Made by a program: the position numbers and the translations under genes
Assembly (NCBI RefSeq): GCF_026015885.1
Contig: NZ_JAPDUG010000003.1
Span: forward strand, 124,001 to 188,000
Source: Halocynthiibacter sp. SDUM655004
GTDB taxonomy: Bacteria; Pseudomonadota; Alphaproteobacteria; Rhodobacterales; Rhodobacteraceae
Reading direction: 5' to 3'
Length of the DNA stretch: 64,000 nucleotides
The notes under the pieces: model-generated
Seen by the model: only the letters and a program-made list of their open reading frames with translations
The model's database searches: none
What the model was told of the DNA's origin: nothing
In this document: in pieces, positions 7,948 through 14,704 of the stretch
Layout of the letters: the number at the start of each line of letters is the position of its first letter
How positions within the stretch are numbered: position 1 is the stretch's first letter

Positions 7948-8868
7948 TCAGCTCACTTGTGTGGGTAATCCAATCGTCTTGCCACTGTCGCCCTTGAAGA
8001 GCCCTATCAGTCGCGGAAGAGAGTGCACCAGATGGTCACTTAGCGCGCGGACGCGGGCATTGTCGCGCAGCTCCGCGTGGCGCAGCAGCCATAGATCCTG
8101 ACGAGGAACGAACTCTGGCTCGGTGATGCGAGCCAATTCCGGGTCGGGATCGCACAGAACACAGGGCAACAGAACCATTCCGATGCCTGCCCGACAGGCG
8201 ATCTGTTGCGTTCGCATGTCACTGATACGCATGGTAGTCGGGTGCTTTGCGAAAGGCGTACTTCTCTTCCAGGCTTCGGATGCCCCCTTGGGACTGAAAC
8301 TGATCCACCCGATATCGTCGAACGGGTGGCCGTCAAGCAATTCCTCCAAAACGACCTTCGACAGGTAAACCGCGCGGGCGGTTTGGGTCAGTTTTCGACC
8401 GATAAGGTGATCATCAGGGCTGTGTCCGAACCGCATCGCCAAATCGGCATCCCGTCTGTCAAGATCAGAGAGCGAGGCGCTGGTGATCACACGCAGGTCG
8501 ACATCGGGATGAGCTTGACGGAACTCGTCAAGAATCTCCAGTACCGGACCGACCGCCAGAACATCTCCCATTGAAAGCGTGACCGGCCCGGAAATCTCGC
8601 GGCTGATCCCGAACGTTCGCCGATCCAGCGTGGCGATTTCGTTCTCGATGGTTGTGGCGGTCGCCAGCATCTCCTGGCCCGTCTGAGAAAGTTCGAGGTT
8701 GGCTCCTTTGCGCTGATAGAGCGGCGCCCCGGCAATAACGCTCATTGCCTCCAACCTGCGTGCAACAGTCGAGTGGCTGATCCCGAGGGCGGCGCTGGCG
8801 GCGCGGGTGGACCCGCTTCGCACGAACAGCAGAAACAGCCTAAGATCGCTCCAATCCATTTGTCTCAT
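7948..8868 (-). CDS. LysR-family transcriptional regulator
   Basis: About 306 residues from the chosen ATG at 8868 (MRQMDWSDL); a second Met three codons on is possible, and the longer frame to 8946 adds sequence unlike the family. Residues 4-62 are the LysR winged helix-turn-helix (FVRSGSTRAASAALGISHS and RRLEAM); the rest is the periplasmic-binding-like effector domain. It is divergent from the small protein, dehalogenase and GST genes that follow, the usual position of a LysR regulator relative to its targets, and a candidate binding site lies between them. Confidence 0.9.
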   Translation of the reverse strand: MRQMDWSDLRLFLLFVRSGSTRAASAALGISHSTVARRLEAMSVIAGAPLYQRKGANLELSQTGQEMLATATTIENEIATLDRRTFGISREISGPVTLSMGDVLAVGPVLEILDEFRQAHPDVDLRVITSASLSDLDRRDADLAMRFGHSPDDHLIGRKLTQTARAVYLSKVVLEELLDGHPFDDIGWISFSPKGASEAWKRSTPFAKHPTTMRISDMRTQQIACRAGIGMVLLPCVLCDPDPELARITEPEFVPRQDLWLLRHAELRDNARVRALSDHLVHSLPRLIGLFKGDSGKTIGLPTQVS

Positions 8869-8897
8869 GTGTGCACCAGCATGTAACGGTTCAGCAG

Positions 8898-8910
8898 ATT
8901 GTGTCTCAAT
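8898..8910. promoter_or_regulatory. Candidate LysR-type operator ATTG-N5-CAAT
   Basis: The sequence ATTGTGTCTCAAT is a dyad ATTG-N5-CAAT with the T-N11-A spacing of LysR boxes. It lies in the divergent gap between the LysR gene and the dehalogenase group. No experiment is implied; a single such site could arise by chance. Confidence 0.4.
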
Positions 8911-9025
8911 AACGTGACTACTAGATTTTCCTCGTCCGGGCAACACAGCCCGAGATCACTCCCTCGGACACCTTCAATGGCGCGGCTCTGGGAGGCGGAA
9001 AAGTGAAAGACCTAGGAGACGTAAA

Positions 9026-9340
9026 ATGGCATATATTCTTGTCGATATTCTTCCGTTTAAGGAAGGCAAAACCATCGAAGACGCGCTGGCGTATTTTGAG
9101 AAAGTCCGCCCGGCGATGGAACGCAATGGACTGCGGCGCGTTGATGCCCCACTTCGGGCGCTCAAGTCGCTACGAGGGGCGCAACAGGCTGACCTCGTCA
9201 ACTTGTTCGAGACCGACGATCCCGAAACCTCGATGCAGGGCATGGCTGGCGACGCCGAGTATCAGTCGCACATTGCGCTGCGCGACTCGATCTTCGATCT
9301 GGAAAACGCATCCATCATCCTAACAACAAAGCAGGCCTGA
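9026..9340 (+). CDS. Small DUF1330-like alpha/beta-barrel protein
   Basis: A 104-residue protein starting MAYILVDILPFKEG, preceded by AGGAG seven bases before the ATG. The mix of beta strands (YILVDILPF, ADLVNLFETDD) and helices is that of small dimeric alpha-beta barrel proteins; DUF1330 is the nearest family I can suggest, without certainty. Such proteins can be small enzymes or binders of aromatic or halogenated compounds. It is first of three co-oriented genes with the dehalogenase and GST, opposite the LysR gene. Confidence 0.65.
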   Translation: MAYILVDILPFKEGKTIEDALAYFEKVRPAMERNGLRRVDAPLRALKSLRGAQQADLVNLFETDDPETSMQGMAGDAEYQSHIALRDSIFDLENASIILTTKQA

Positions 9341-9422
9341 CCAATTCGGGTCCTGCACCTGGGCGCGTAGCTGTTTTCGTTCGCAGCTGCGCCCCACCCA
9401 AAAGAAATCTCAAGGAAACACC

Positions 9423-10403
9423 ATGAAACTCACCTCAAGCATTCTGGCCCTGGCCGGAACGATGACATTCGCCGCGATGCCGGTAGCCGCAATTTCTGAG
9501 CCCGCAAGGCTCCCAATCCCCATTGTATCGGAAGACCTGACGTTTGCCGTGCAAAGCGTCGACGTTTTGTCTTCCTCTATGTCGTATATCGAAACTGGTT
9601 CCGGGGATCCGGTGCTCTTTGTGCATGGCAACCCGACCTCCAGCTATCTCTGGCGCAATGTCATGCCCCACGTGGCCGACACGCATCGCGCCATCGCAGT
9701 CGATCTGATCGGTATGGGCGCGTCGGGCAAACCAGACATCGACTATACGTTCGCTGATCACGCCCGCTTCCTCGATGCTTTTGTCGCCGAAATGGATCTG
9801 GCCAACATCACTCTTGTCGGGCATGACTGGGGCGCGGCGCTGGCGTGGGATTTTGCCCGGCGCAACCCAGATCTTGTGACCCGTATTGCGTTTATGGAGG
9901 GCGTTCTTCCGCCCGCCATGCCCCAACCTAGCTACGACGCTATGGGCGAAGAGATGGGTGGCATGTTCCGCGCCCTTCAGGATGAAGAACAGGGATACAC
10001 GATGGTTATGGAGGGAAATTTCTTTGTGGAAGGCATCCTGCCCATGATGGTCAACCGCACCCTGGGCGAGCAGGCAATGCAGGCCTATGGGGCGCCCTAT
10101 AACACTGTCGAAAGCCGCCTGCCCACCTGGATGTGGCCGCGCGAGGTTCCGATCGGAGGAAATCCCGCAGCGAACGTCGAGCTGATGGCCGACATTCAGT
10201 CCTTTATGGGCGAGACCGAGATGCCCGTTTTGCTGACCTACGCAGAACCGGGGGTTCTGGTGCCGCCACAGGCCGTGCCTTTCTACAGCAACCTGATCGG
10301 TGATCTTGAAACTGCGTTCATCGGCCAAGGCCTGCACTTCATTCAGGAGGACCAGCCGGTCGCAATCGGCCGCGCCATCGCGGACTGGCTGCGCCGCAAC
10401 TGA
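9423..10403 (+). CDS. Secreted haloalkane dehalogenase, class II
   Basis: An alpha/beta-hydrolase of 326 residues. The catalytic set of class II haloalkane dehalogenases is present: nucleophile Asp135 followed by halide-binding Trp136 (GHDWG), halide-binding Asn70 (HGNPTSSYLWRN), Glu159 as the acid (FMEG) and His305 (GQGLHF). It would hydrolyse terminally halogenated alkanes to alcohols plus halide. The first 23 residues are a clear signal peptide ending AVA-type before ISEPA, so export to the periplasm is expected; most known family members are cytoplasmic. A Shine-Dalgarno AAGGAA precedes the ATG. LysR control is inferred from the neighbouring gene. Confidence 0.88.
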   Translation: MKLTSSILALAGTMTFAAMPVAAISEPARLPIPIVSEDLTFAVQSVDVLSSSMSYIETGSGDPVLFVHGNPTSSYLWRNVMPHVADTHRAIAVDLIGMGASGKPDIDYTFADHARFLDAFVAEMDLANITLVGHDWGAALAWDFARRNPDLVTRIAFMEGVLPPAMPQPSYDAMGEEMGGMFRALQDEEQGYTMVMEGNFFVEGILPMMVNRTLGEQAMQAYGAPYNTVESRLPTWMWPREVPIGGNPAANVELMADIQSFMGETEMPVLLTYAEPGVLVPPQAVPFYSNLIGDLETAFIGQGLHFIQEDQPVAIGRAIADWLRRN

Positions 10404-10471
10404 GACCGTCGGAGAGCGGGCACTTGCATCGCTCTCCAACTGCCTAACCCCAATCCACATATGAGGCCAAA

Positions 10472-11083
10472 ATGACCAAGTTCTTCCACTTGCCTGCCAG
10501 CTGCTCTTCAGCAGTTCTCGCAGCACTGACAATCACACAAACTCCATTTGAGCTCGAAATTGTCGATCTTGGCAACAAGTCCGAGGCATTCGAGAAGGCC
10601 AACCCGCTTGGAAAAGTACCAGCGCTACTGGACGATAGCGGCGCAGCGTTTGAGGGGGGCGCCATCAACCTGTGGCTTGCCGCCAAGAACCCAGAGGCGG
10701 GTCTGATGCCGGAGTTCTCTTCCCTTGAAGGCCGTGAAGCTCTGAAATGGTTGTTCTTCTGCTACGCAACAATTCACCCAATTTGGATTAGGCTGTTCTT
10801 TCCGCAGCGAATGGCGGGCGAAGGAGATCTCGCAGAGGTGTCCGCGCTGGCCGAGGCTGATTTGATGAAGAACTACGGCATATTGGACGAGGCGCTTCAG
10901 GATCACGATTTTCTCGCGGGCGATAGAATGAGCCTGGCCGATCTATACGTTGCCTCGACACTGCATTGGGAAGCCAAGATCGACGGAAGGATCACACGAA
11001 CTTACCCAAGGCTTGCACAATTGAAGCAGCGCGTTCTGGACGTTCCGGCCGTGACCAAGGCCTTCGCCGGAGAAATCACCTAG
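10472..11083 (+). CDS. Glutathione S-transferase family protein
   Basis: A 203-residue GST. The N-terminal thioredoxin-like half (1-78) shows LPASCSSAVLAAL with Ser/Cys candidates for activating glutathione, the cis-Pro region LGKVPALLDD and EGGAINLWLA in place of the usual E-S-x-A-I. The C-terminal helical half carries GDRMSLADLYVAS, the conserved N-capping box. Coming 68 bases behind the dehalogenase gene it may handle reactive products of halocarbon breakdown or defend against them. Confidence 0.8.
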   Translation: MTKFFHLPASCSSAVLAALTITQTPFELEIVDLGNKSEAFEKANPLGKVPALLDDSGAAFEGGAINLWLAAKNPEAGLMPEFSSLEGREALKWLFFCYATIHPIWIRLFFPQRMAGEGDLAEVSALAEADLMKNYGILDEALQDHDFLAGDRMSLADLYVASTLHWEAKIDGRITRTYPRLAQLKQRVLDVPAVTKAFAGEIT

Positions 11084-11201
11084 GCCAAATAGAGCAACAA
11101 AGTCACCGCAAGGCGCACAGCTAACATTCGTGCGCCTTGCAGCATTCGTCAAAAAGAGCTCAGAATGATCTTACGCCGCATGACGGACGGATAACCGCTT
11201 C

Positions 11202-11229
11202 AAAATGGCGAACGGCAGGACCGTTCGCC
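11202..11229 (-). terminator. Rho-independent terminator of the recombinase gene
   Basis: On the minus strand, nine-base arms GGCGAACGG (11221-11229 complement) and CCGTTCGCC pair across a 5-base loop and are followed by ATTTT. It lies 9 bases past the recombinase stop codon. Confidence 0.65.
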
Positions 11230-11237
11230 AAGGTTCG

Positions 11238-11870
11238 TTAGATGTCGATGCGCTCGGCTATGCTCAAAGCATCTTCCAGTTCAACACCAAGGTAACGCAC
11301 GGTGCTGTCGACTTTGGTGTGTCCAAGGAGCAGTTGCACGGCGCGAAGGTTGCCAGTTTTACGATAGATCTCTGCAGCCTTTGTTCGGCGAAGCGAGTGT
11401 GTGCCATATCCACTCGGCTCTAAACCAATTGCCGTCACCCAGTCGCGGACAAGTCGACCGTACTGACGCGTTGAGATGTGTGGCCGGTCGTGAAACCGGC
11501 TTGGGAACATGAACAGGCAAGCAAGCATCTCCGGATTTCTGACCCAGGTCAGAACGGTTTCTCGCGTGTTTTCCGACAGTTCGAATTGAACAGGCCGCTT
11601 GGTTTTGCTCTGGATCACTGAAACACGTTCCCGGACGCGATCGTCTTTGACAAGATCGGTCACCGTTAGCTTGACCAGATCGCAGCCTCGAAGTTTGCTG
11701 TCGATGGCGACGTTGAACAAAGCCAGGTCGCGCAAATTGCCCGAAAGTTCGAGCCGTGCACGGATCGCCCACACTTGTTTTGGCAGCAATGGACGTTTCT
11801 GCCCGATGATCCGCCCCTTGTTCCAAGCCTTGCGTTTTGGGGTGACTGCGGGAAGTTGGACTCTTGACAT
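11238..11870 (-). CDS. Tyrosine recombinase, catalytic domain only
   Basis: The start is set at 11870 (MSRVQLPAV); upstream codons of the open frame look non-coding. The 210 residues hold a full tyrosine recombinase catalytic set: Arg61 (SKLRGCDL), a lysine at 89 or 91 (SKTKR), His158 and Arg161 (THSLRRTKA), His184 (LLGHT) and nucleophile Tyr193 (VRYLG). There is no room for a full N-terminal core-binding domain, so the protein is a short form common on roseobacter plasmids and islands. It may integrate or resolve the surrounding element. An attachment site was not identified. Confidence 0.85.
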   Translation of the reverse strand: MSRVQLPAVTPKRKAWNKGRIIGQKRPLLPKQVWAIRARLELSGNLRDLALFNVAIDSKLRGCDLVKLTVTDLVKDDRVRERVSVIQSKTKRPVQFELSENTRETVLTWVRNPEMLACLFMFPSRFHDRPHISTRQYGRLVRDWVTAIGLEPSGYGTHSLRRTKAAEIYRKTGNLRAVQLLLGHTKVDSTVRYLGVELEDALSIAERIDI

Positions 11871-12061
11871 GATTTGCCCTCCGATCCTCCCTCCAAGCCC
11901 AATCATCAGCACCGCGCTGACTAGGCGAGTGTACAAGCAGTGCTGAAGGCCCGTTTTGGGAAGCCAGCTAAATGGGCATCTTCTGCGCGCGCATTGGTCT
12001 GCAAGGAGCCCAGACCTACCGAATGCTACGGTCTGCATGAATGTCTGCTTCAAGAACTTCG

Positions 12062-12697
12062 TTACACCTTGGTTGGCTCTACCTGCGCGATGCCGCGCCA
12101 TACTAGATCGAACACGCGGTCCAATTCGCGCTTTTCCATTTCTACACCGGCTATCGAGGCCCGACGGGCCAGTGTGATGGCAGGAGAGGCGAGAATGATC
12201 TCAAGGGTTCTTACGGGCGCATGGACGAGGACCTCGCTGTCTATGCCCGCTTGGATCTCAGCAAGAACTTCACTTTGCATCTGTTTCAGCACCAAATCCT
12301 CCTGAAAGCCGTCACGGATTTCAGCCGACATCATTTCGGCAAAGAGGAAATCTCTGGGGGCTGCGAAACCATACTCCACAAGAGCAAACCACATGGCGCG
12401 CAAACGCTGGGCAGCGCCATCCTTTCCGCGCGCCGCTGTCATCATAGCATCGTGTATATCTGATTTTACCTGTTTGAAGACCCAAAACAGCAAATCATCC
12501 TTTGTTGCATGGTAACGATACAGCGTTCCGACAGAGAGATCCGCCCGCTTTGCGATCTTATTGACCGAGACGGCGGTTGAGCCAACTTCAGCGACCTCTC
12601 CAATTGTGGCCGCGCGTATGGCCTTTGGTTTGTCGCCGGATTTCGTGCGAACCAAGTGGTTCTCCCCAGCTGATGAGTTCCGGGCAAGTTTAGCCAT
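12062..12697 (-). CDS. TetR-family repressor
   Basis: A 211-residue regulator. Residues 25-70 form the TetR DNA-binding domain, with the recognition segment VNKIAKRADLSVGTLYRY and the following HATKDDLL. The C-terminal helical domain would bind an effector. It is divergent from the SDR gene with only about 90 bases between them, holding two perfect palindromes on a promoter (see below), so it very likely represses the SDR gene and itself. Confidence 0.88.
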   Translation of the reverse strand: MAKLARNSSAGENHLVRTKSGDKPKAIRAATIGEVAEVGSTAVSVNKIAKRADLSVGTLYRYHATKDDLLFWVFKQVKSDIHDAMMTAARGKDGAAQRLRAMWFALVEYGFAAPRDFLFAEMMSAEIRDGFQEDLVLKQMQSEVLAEIQAGIDSEVLVHAPVRTLEIILASPAITLARRASIAGVEMEKRELDRVFDLVWRGIAQVEPTKV

Positions 12698-12709
12698 ACT
12701 CCATTTGGA

Positions 12710-12737
12710 TTGACAATGAGCATATGCTCATTATATG
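12710..12737 (+). promoter_or_regulatory. SDR promoter
   Basis: TTGACA at 12710-12715 and TATATG at 12732-12737 are spaced 16 bases apart. The spacer is filled by the first palindromic operator, a classic arrangement for repression by blocking RNA polymerase. Confidence 0.65.
12715..12732. promoter_or_regulatory. Operator 1 for the TetR repressor
   Basis: A perfect 18-base palindrome AATGAGCATATGCTCATT. The half-site TGAGCA is shared with operator 2, whose centre is 25 bases away. It occupies the spacer between the -35 and -10 elements. Confidence 0.75.
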
Positions 12738-12740
12738 AGC

Positions 12741-12756
12741 GTGAGCAATTGCTCAC
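12741..12756. promoter_or_regulatory. Operator 2 for the TetR repressor
   Basis: A perfect 16-base palindrome GTGAGCAATTGCTCAC with the same TGAGCA half-site. It lies just downstream of the -10 element, near the expected transcription start. Confidence 0.75.
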
Positions 12757-12784
12757 TTATTGTCCAAACCAAGGAAACCTCCCT

Positions 12785-13642
12785 ATTTCGAAAGTCGTCC
12801 TCATTACCGGAACCTCAACCGGGCTTGGCATCAGCCTTGCGATCCAGTCTGCTCGAGCAGGTCACAGAGTCTATGCGACTATGCGCAATCTGGGCAAAAA
12901 GGGCGGGCTTGAAGCCGCCGCCTCAGACGCCGATGTTTCGGTGAATATTCTACAACTCGACGTGCAAGATACAGCGTCCATCAATGCCGCCGTTGACACA
13001 ATCATCGACGCTGAGGGCCGCATCGACACGCTGATCAACAATGCGGGCGCAGGTTTTGTTCGCACGACAGAGCAAGCTAGCGAAGAGGATATCGACTGGG
13101 TGATGGACGTGAACTTTATGGGCGTTGTGCGTTGCACCAAGGCAGTTATGCCTCATATGCGTAAAGCTCGTTCTGGCCATATTATCACGATATCCTCCGT
13201 CGGCGGTTTGGTCGGACAGCCGTTTAACGAAATCTATTGCGCTGCCAAATTCGCCGTTGAGGGATATTCCGAGGCGTTGGCTTGCTACGTTACTCCAAAT
13301 TTCGGGATCAACTTTACCACGGTTGAACCCGGCGGCATCCAATCTGAATTTGCCAACAACGTTCTGAAACACGTACAGGGCACCGGCGGTATGTTGGAAG
13401 ACGAGTATTTGCCGATCCTGCAAAAATACATCGGCGGCGCTGAGAACCGTCAGAGCGGGGAAGACATCTACCAGACAACAGATGAAGTTGCAGCAGTGGT
13501 GATGAAGTGCATGGACGCTGAAAACCCGCCGATCCGAACCCGTACTTCAAAATGGGGCGAAGATTTCACCCGCTTTAAGACCAAACTTGATCCGACAGGC
13601 GAAAAACAACAAGTAGCGGTAGTAAAGCAATTCCTTAGCTGA
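12785..13642 (+). CDS. Short-chain dehydrogenase/reductase, possible ATT start
   Basis: A classical SDR: cofactor loop LITGTSTGLGIS at the very N-terminus, NNAG (about residue 83), catalytic Ser (TISSVGG) and YCAAK with Tyr and Lys. About 285 residues. The natural family start would be at ATT 12785, giving (M)SKVVLITG, with AAGGA nine bases before it. No ATG or GTG fits there; the only other choice is TTG 12749, which adds 12 odd residues and overlaps the operator. The substrate is unknown. Control by the divergent TetR gene is strongly suggested. Confidence 0.85.
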   Translation: MSKVVLITGTSTGLGISLAIQSARAGHRVYATMRNLGKKGGLEAAASDADVSVNILQLDVQDTASINAAVDTIIDAEGRIDTLINNAGAGFVRTTEQASEEDIDWVMDVNFMGVVRCTKAVMPHMRKARSGHIITISSVGGLVGQPFNEIYCAAKFAVEGYSEALACYVTPNFGINFTTVEPGGIQSEFANNVLKHVQGTGGMLEDEYLPILQKYIGGAENRQSGEDIYQTTDEVAAVVMKCMDAENPPIRTRTSKWGEDFTRFKTKLDPTGEKQQVAVVKQFLS

Positions 13643-13938
13643 AGTGTTTTTCACAGCAATTGGTCCCAAAGAACCCCGATGACGATACCAGCCGTTGAGA
13701 CAGAGCGCAGCGAAAGCGCGCTGTGTCCCGCGACCTGTAAATTGCGGTCCAAAACTTTGCTGCGCGATAAACGAATGGCGACTTTCCCTGCCGCCGCGCA
13801 GCGTCGAAGACCGAGCAACTGCGGCGATTTTCATGCTGCGTGCGCGTGCAGCACAAAATCATAATGGCCGGGTTGGGCTCTGAGTGTGAATTCGCTGCGC
13901 CTTGCACGAACGTCCGGTGTTGGGGCCAAACGGGATCA

Positions 13939-13954
13939 GTGAACTTAATTGCAC
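13939..13954. promoter_or_regulatory. Island palindrome, degenerate copy
   Basis: GTGAACTTAATTGCAC: the left arm matches GTGAAC of the other island palindromes and the right arm TTGCAC differs at two places. It keeps the 4-base spacer. Confidence 0.35.
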
Positions 13955-14100
13955 CGCGATTTGGTCGCTGTGCATCGCCCCGAGTTTGTCGGAGACCGTC
14001 TACTTGGGTAAGGATGACGGTTATCTCAAAGATCAAAATGGGATATCCTGAACTCTATTTAAACATTTAATAACAATAGATTAATAGGATTTTTCTTACA

Positions 14101-14136
14101 ATTCGGCAGGAAATCATTTAAGATTTGGCAGGAATG
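14101..14136 (+). repeat. Tandem ATTYGGCAGGAA repeats
   Basis: ATTCGGCAGGAAAT and ATTTGGCAGGAATG occur 22 bases apart, next to an AT-rich patch and 40 bases ahead of a small gene. The two-turn spacing suggests one protein bound on one face of the helix. Nothing else is known. Confidence 0.4.
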
Positions 14137-14174
14137 GCGGAAAAAACCCGGCATAGAACCCACGGGATCAATCC

Positions 14175-14360
14175 ATGACCCACCCAACAAATTTCATCGA
14201 AATCATCCAACAAGCTGTTGCCGCATGTGAGGCTGGTGATGCGCGTCAAATTAGAGCCCTGATGCAGGTCAATGACCATGCGCTGCAAGCGCGGGATGAA
14301 CGAGATGCGGCGGCAACGGCGTTGCGGATATTTGCGGATCACATAGAATCCGCAGCCTGA
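14175..14360 (+). CDS. Small hypothetical protein
   Basis: A 61-residue, mostly helical acidic protein (MTHPTNFIEIIQQAVAACEA...). I do not recognise it. The helices look amphipathic and the composition is that of a real protein. GGGA eight bases before the ATG is a weak ribosome site. The tandem GGCAGGAA repeats just upstream could regulate it. It could also be a chance frame. Confidence 0.45.
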   Translation: MTHPTNFIEIIQQAVAACEAGDARQIRALMQVNDHALQARDERDAAATALRIFADHIESAA

Positions 14361-14384
14361 CAGACGATCTGTCTGGGCGGCCAA

Positions 14385-14400
14385 GTGAACTCAAGTTCAC
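14385..14400. promoter_or_regulatory. Island palindrome copy (GTGAAC-TCAA-GTTCAC)
   Basis: GTGAACTCAAGTTCAC, extended by one more pair on each side (A...T). It is one of five intergenic copies between 13.9 and 18.4 kb, so it is probably the operator of a shared regulator. Confidence 0.6.
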
Positions 14401-14596
14401 TGCCTGGATTTCGACGCATACACGCGGGGGTTGCTGTTAAGTTACGTCGAAGGCTAAATGATCAGCAAGGAAAGCCACCGAACGCGCCGCCAAGGAAAAC
14501 TAAGAACGGCAGCTCAGGCAGCGTAGCGTCAAGAAAACGAAGCGGGCGAAATGAACGACTTTGTCAGGTTTCCAAAGCGGGCATTTCGGCGTGCAA

Positions 14597-14612
14597 GTGA
14601 ACGCAAGTTCAC
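14597..14612. promoter_or_regulatory. Island palindrome copy (GTGAAC-GCAA-GTTCAC)
   Basis: GTGAACGCAAGTTCAC, 212 bases after the previous copy and about 90 bases ahead of the nuclease-helicase gene. Confidence 0.6.
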
Positions 14613-14704
14613 CGACAGTGTTGCGTGCAATGGCGCAAATGCTGCTTGGGTCCAAGTGCTCTCAACGCATTGCATTTCTCTGAAAAACCTAAATACTGCC
14701 GGCA

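Larger units (their letters stand above)
13643..14174. other. Intergenic stretch of the island
   Basis: About 530 bases without a gene I can support; the open frames here have no recognisable products. It holds one degenerate copy of the island palindrome (13939), an AT-rich patch at 14055-14100 and a pair of tandem GGCAGGAA repeats. Confidence 0.6.
14361..14704. other. Intergenic stretch with two island palindromes
   Basis: About 340 bases between the small gene and the nuclease-helicase gene, with no supported gene. It contains two near-identical palindromes (14385 and 14597) and, close to the helicase start, a possible promoter with TTGCAT near 14669 and TAAATA about 16 bases on. Confidence 0.5.

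Noticed and set aside
9435-10532. Long minus-strand frame antisense to the dehalogenase
   Set aside because: The dehalogenase has all catalytic residues; the antisense product is His/Arg-rich without domains.
13635-14070. Several open frames in the 13.6-14.1 kb gap
   Set aside because: Frames on both strands overlap one another, none has a ribosome site or known product; GC-rich DNA gives such frames by chance.
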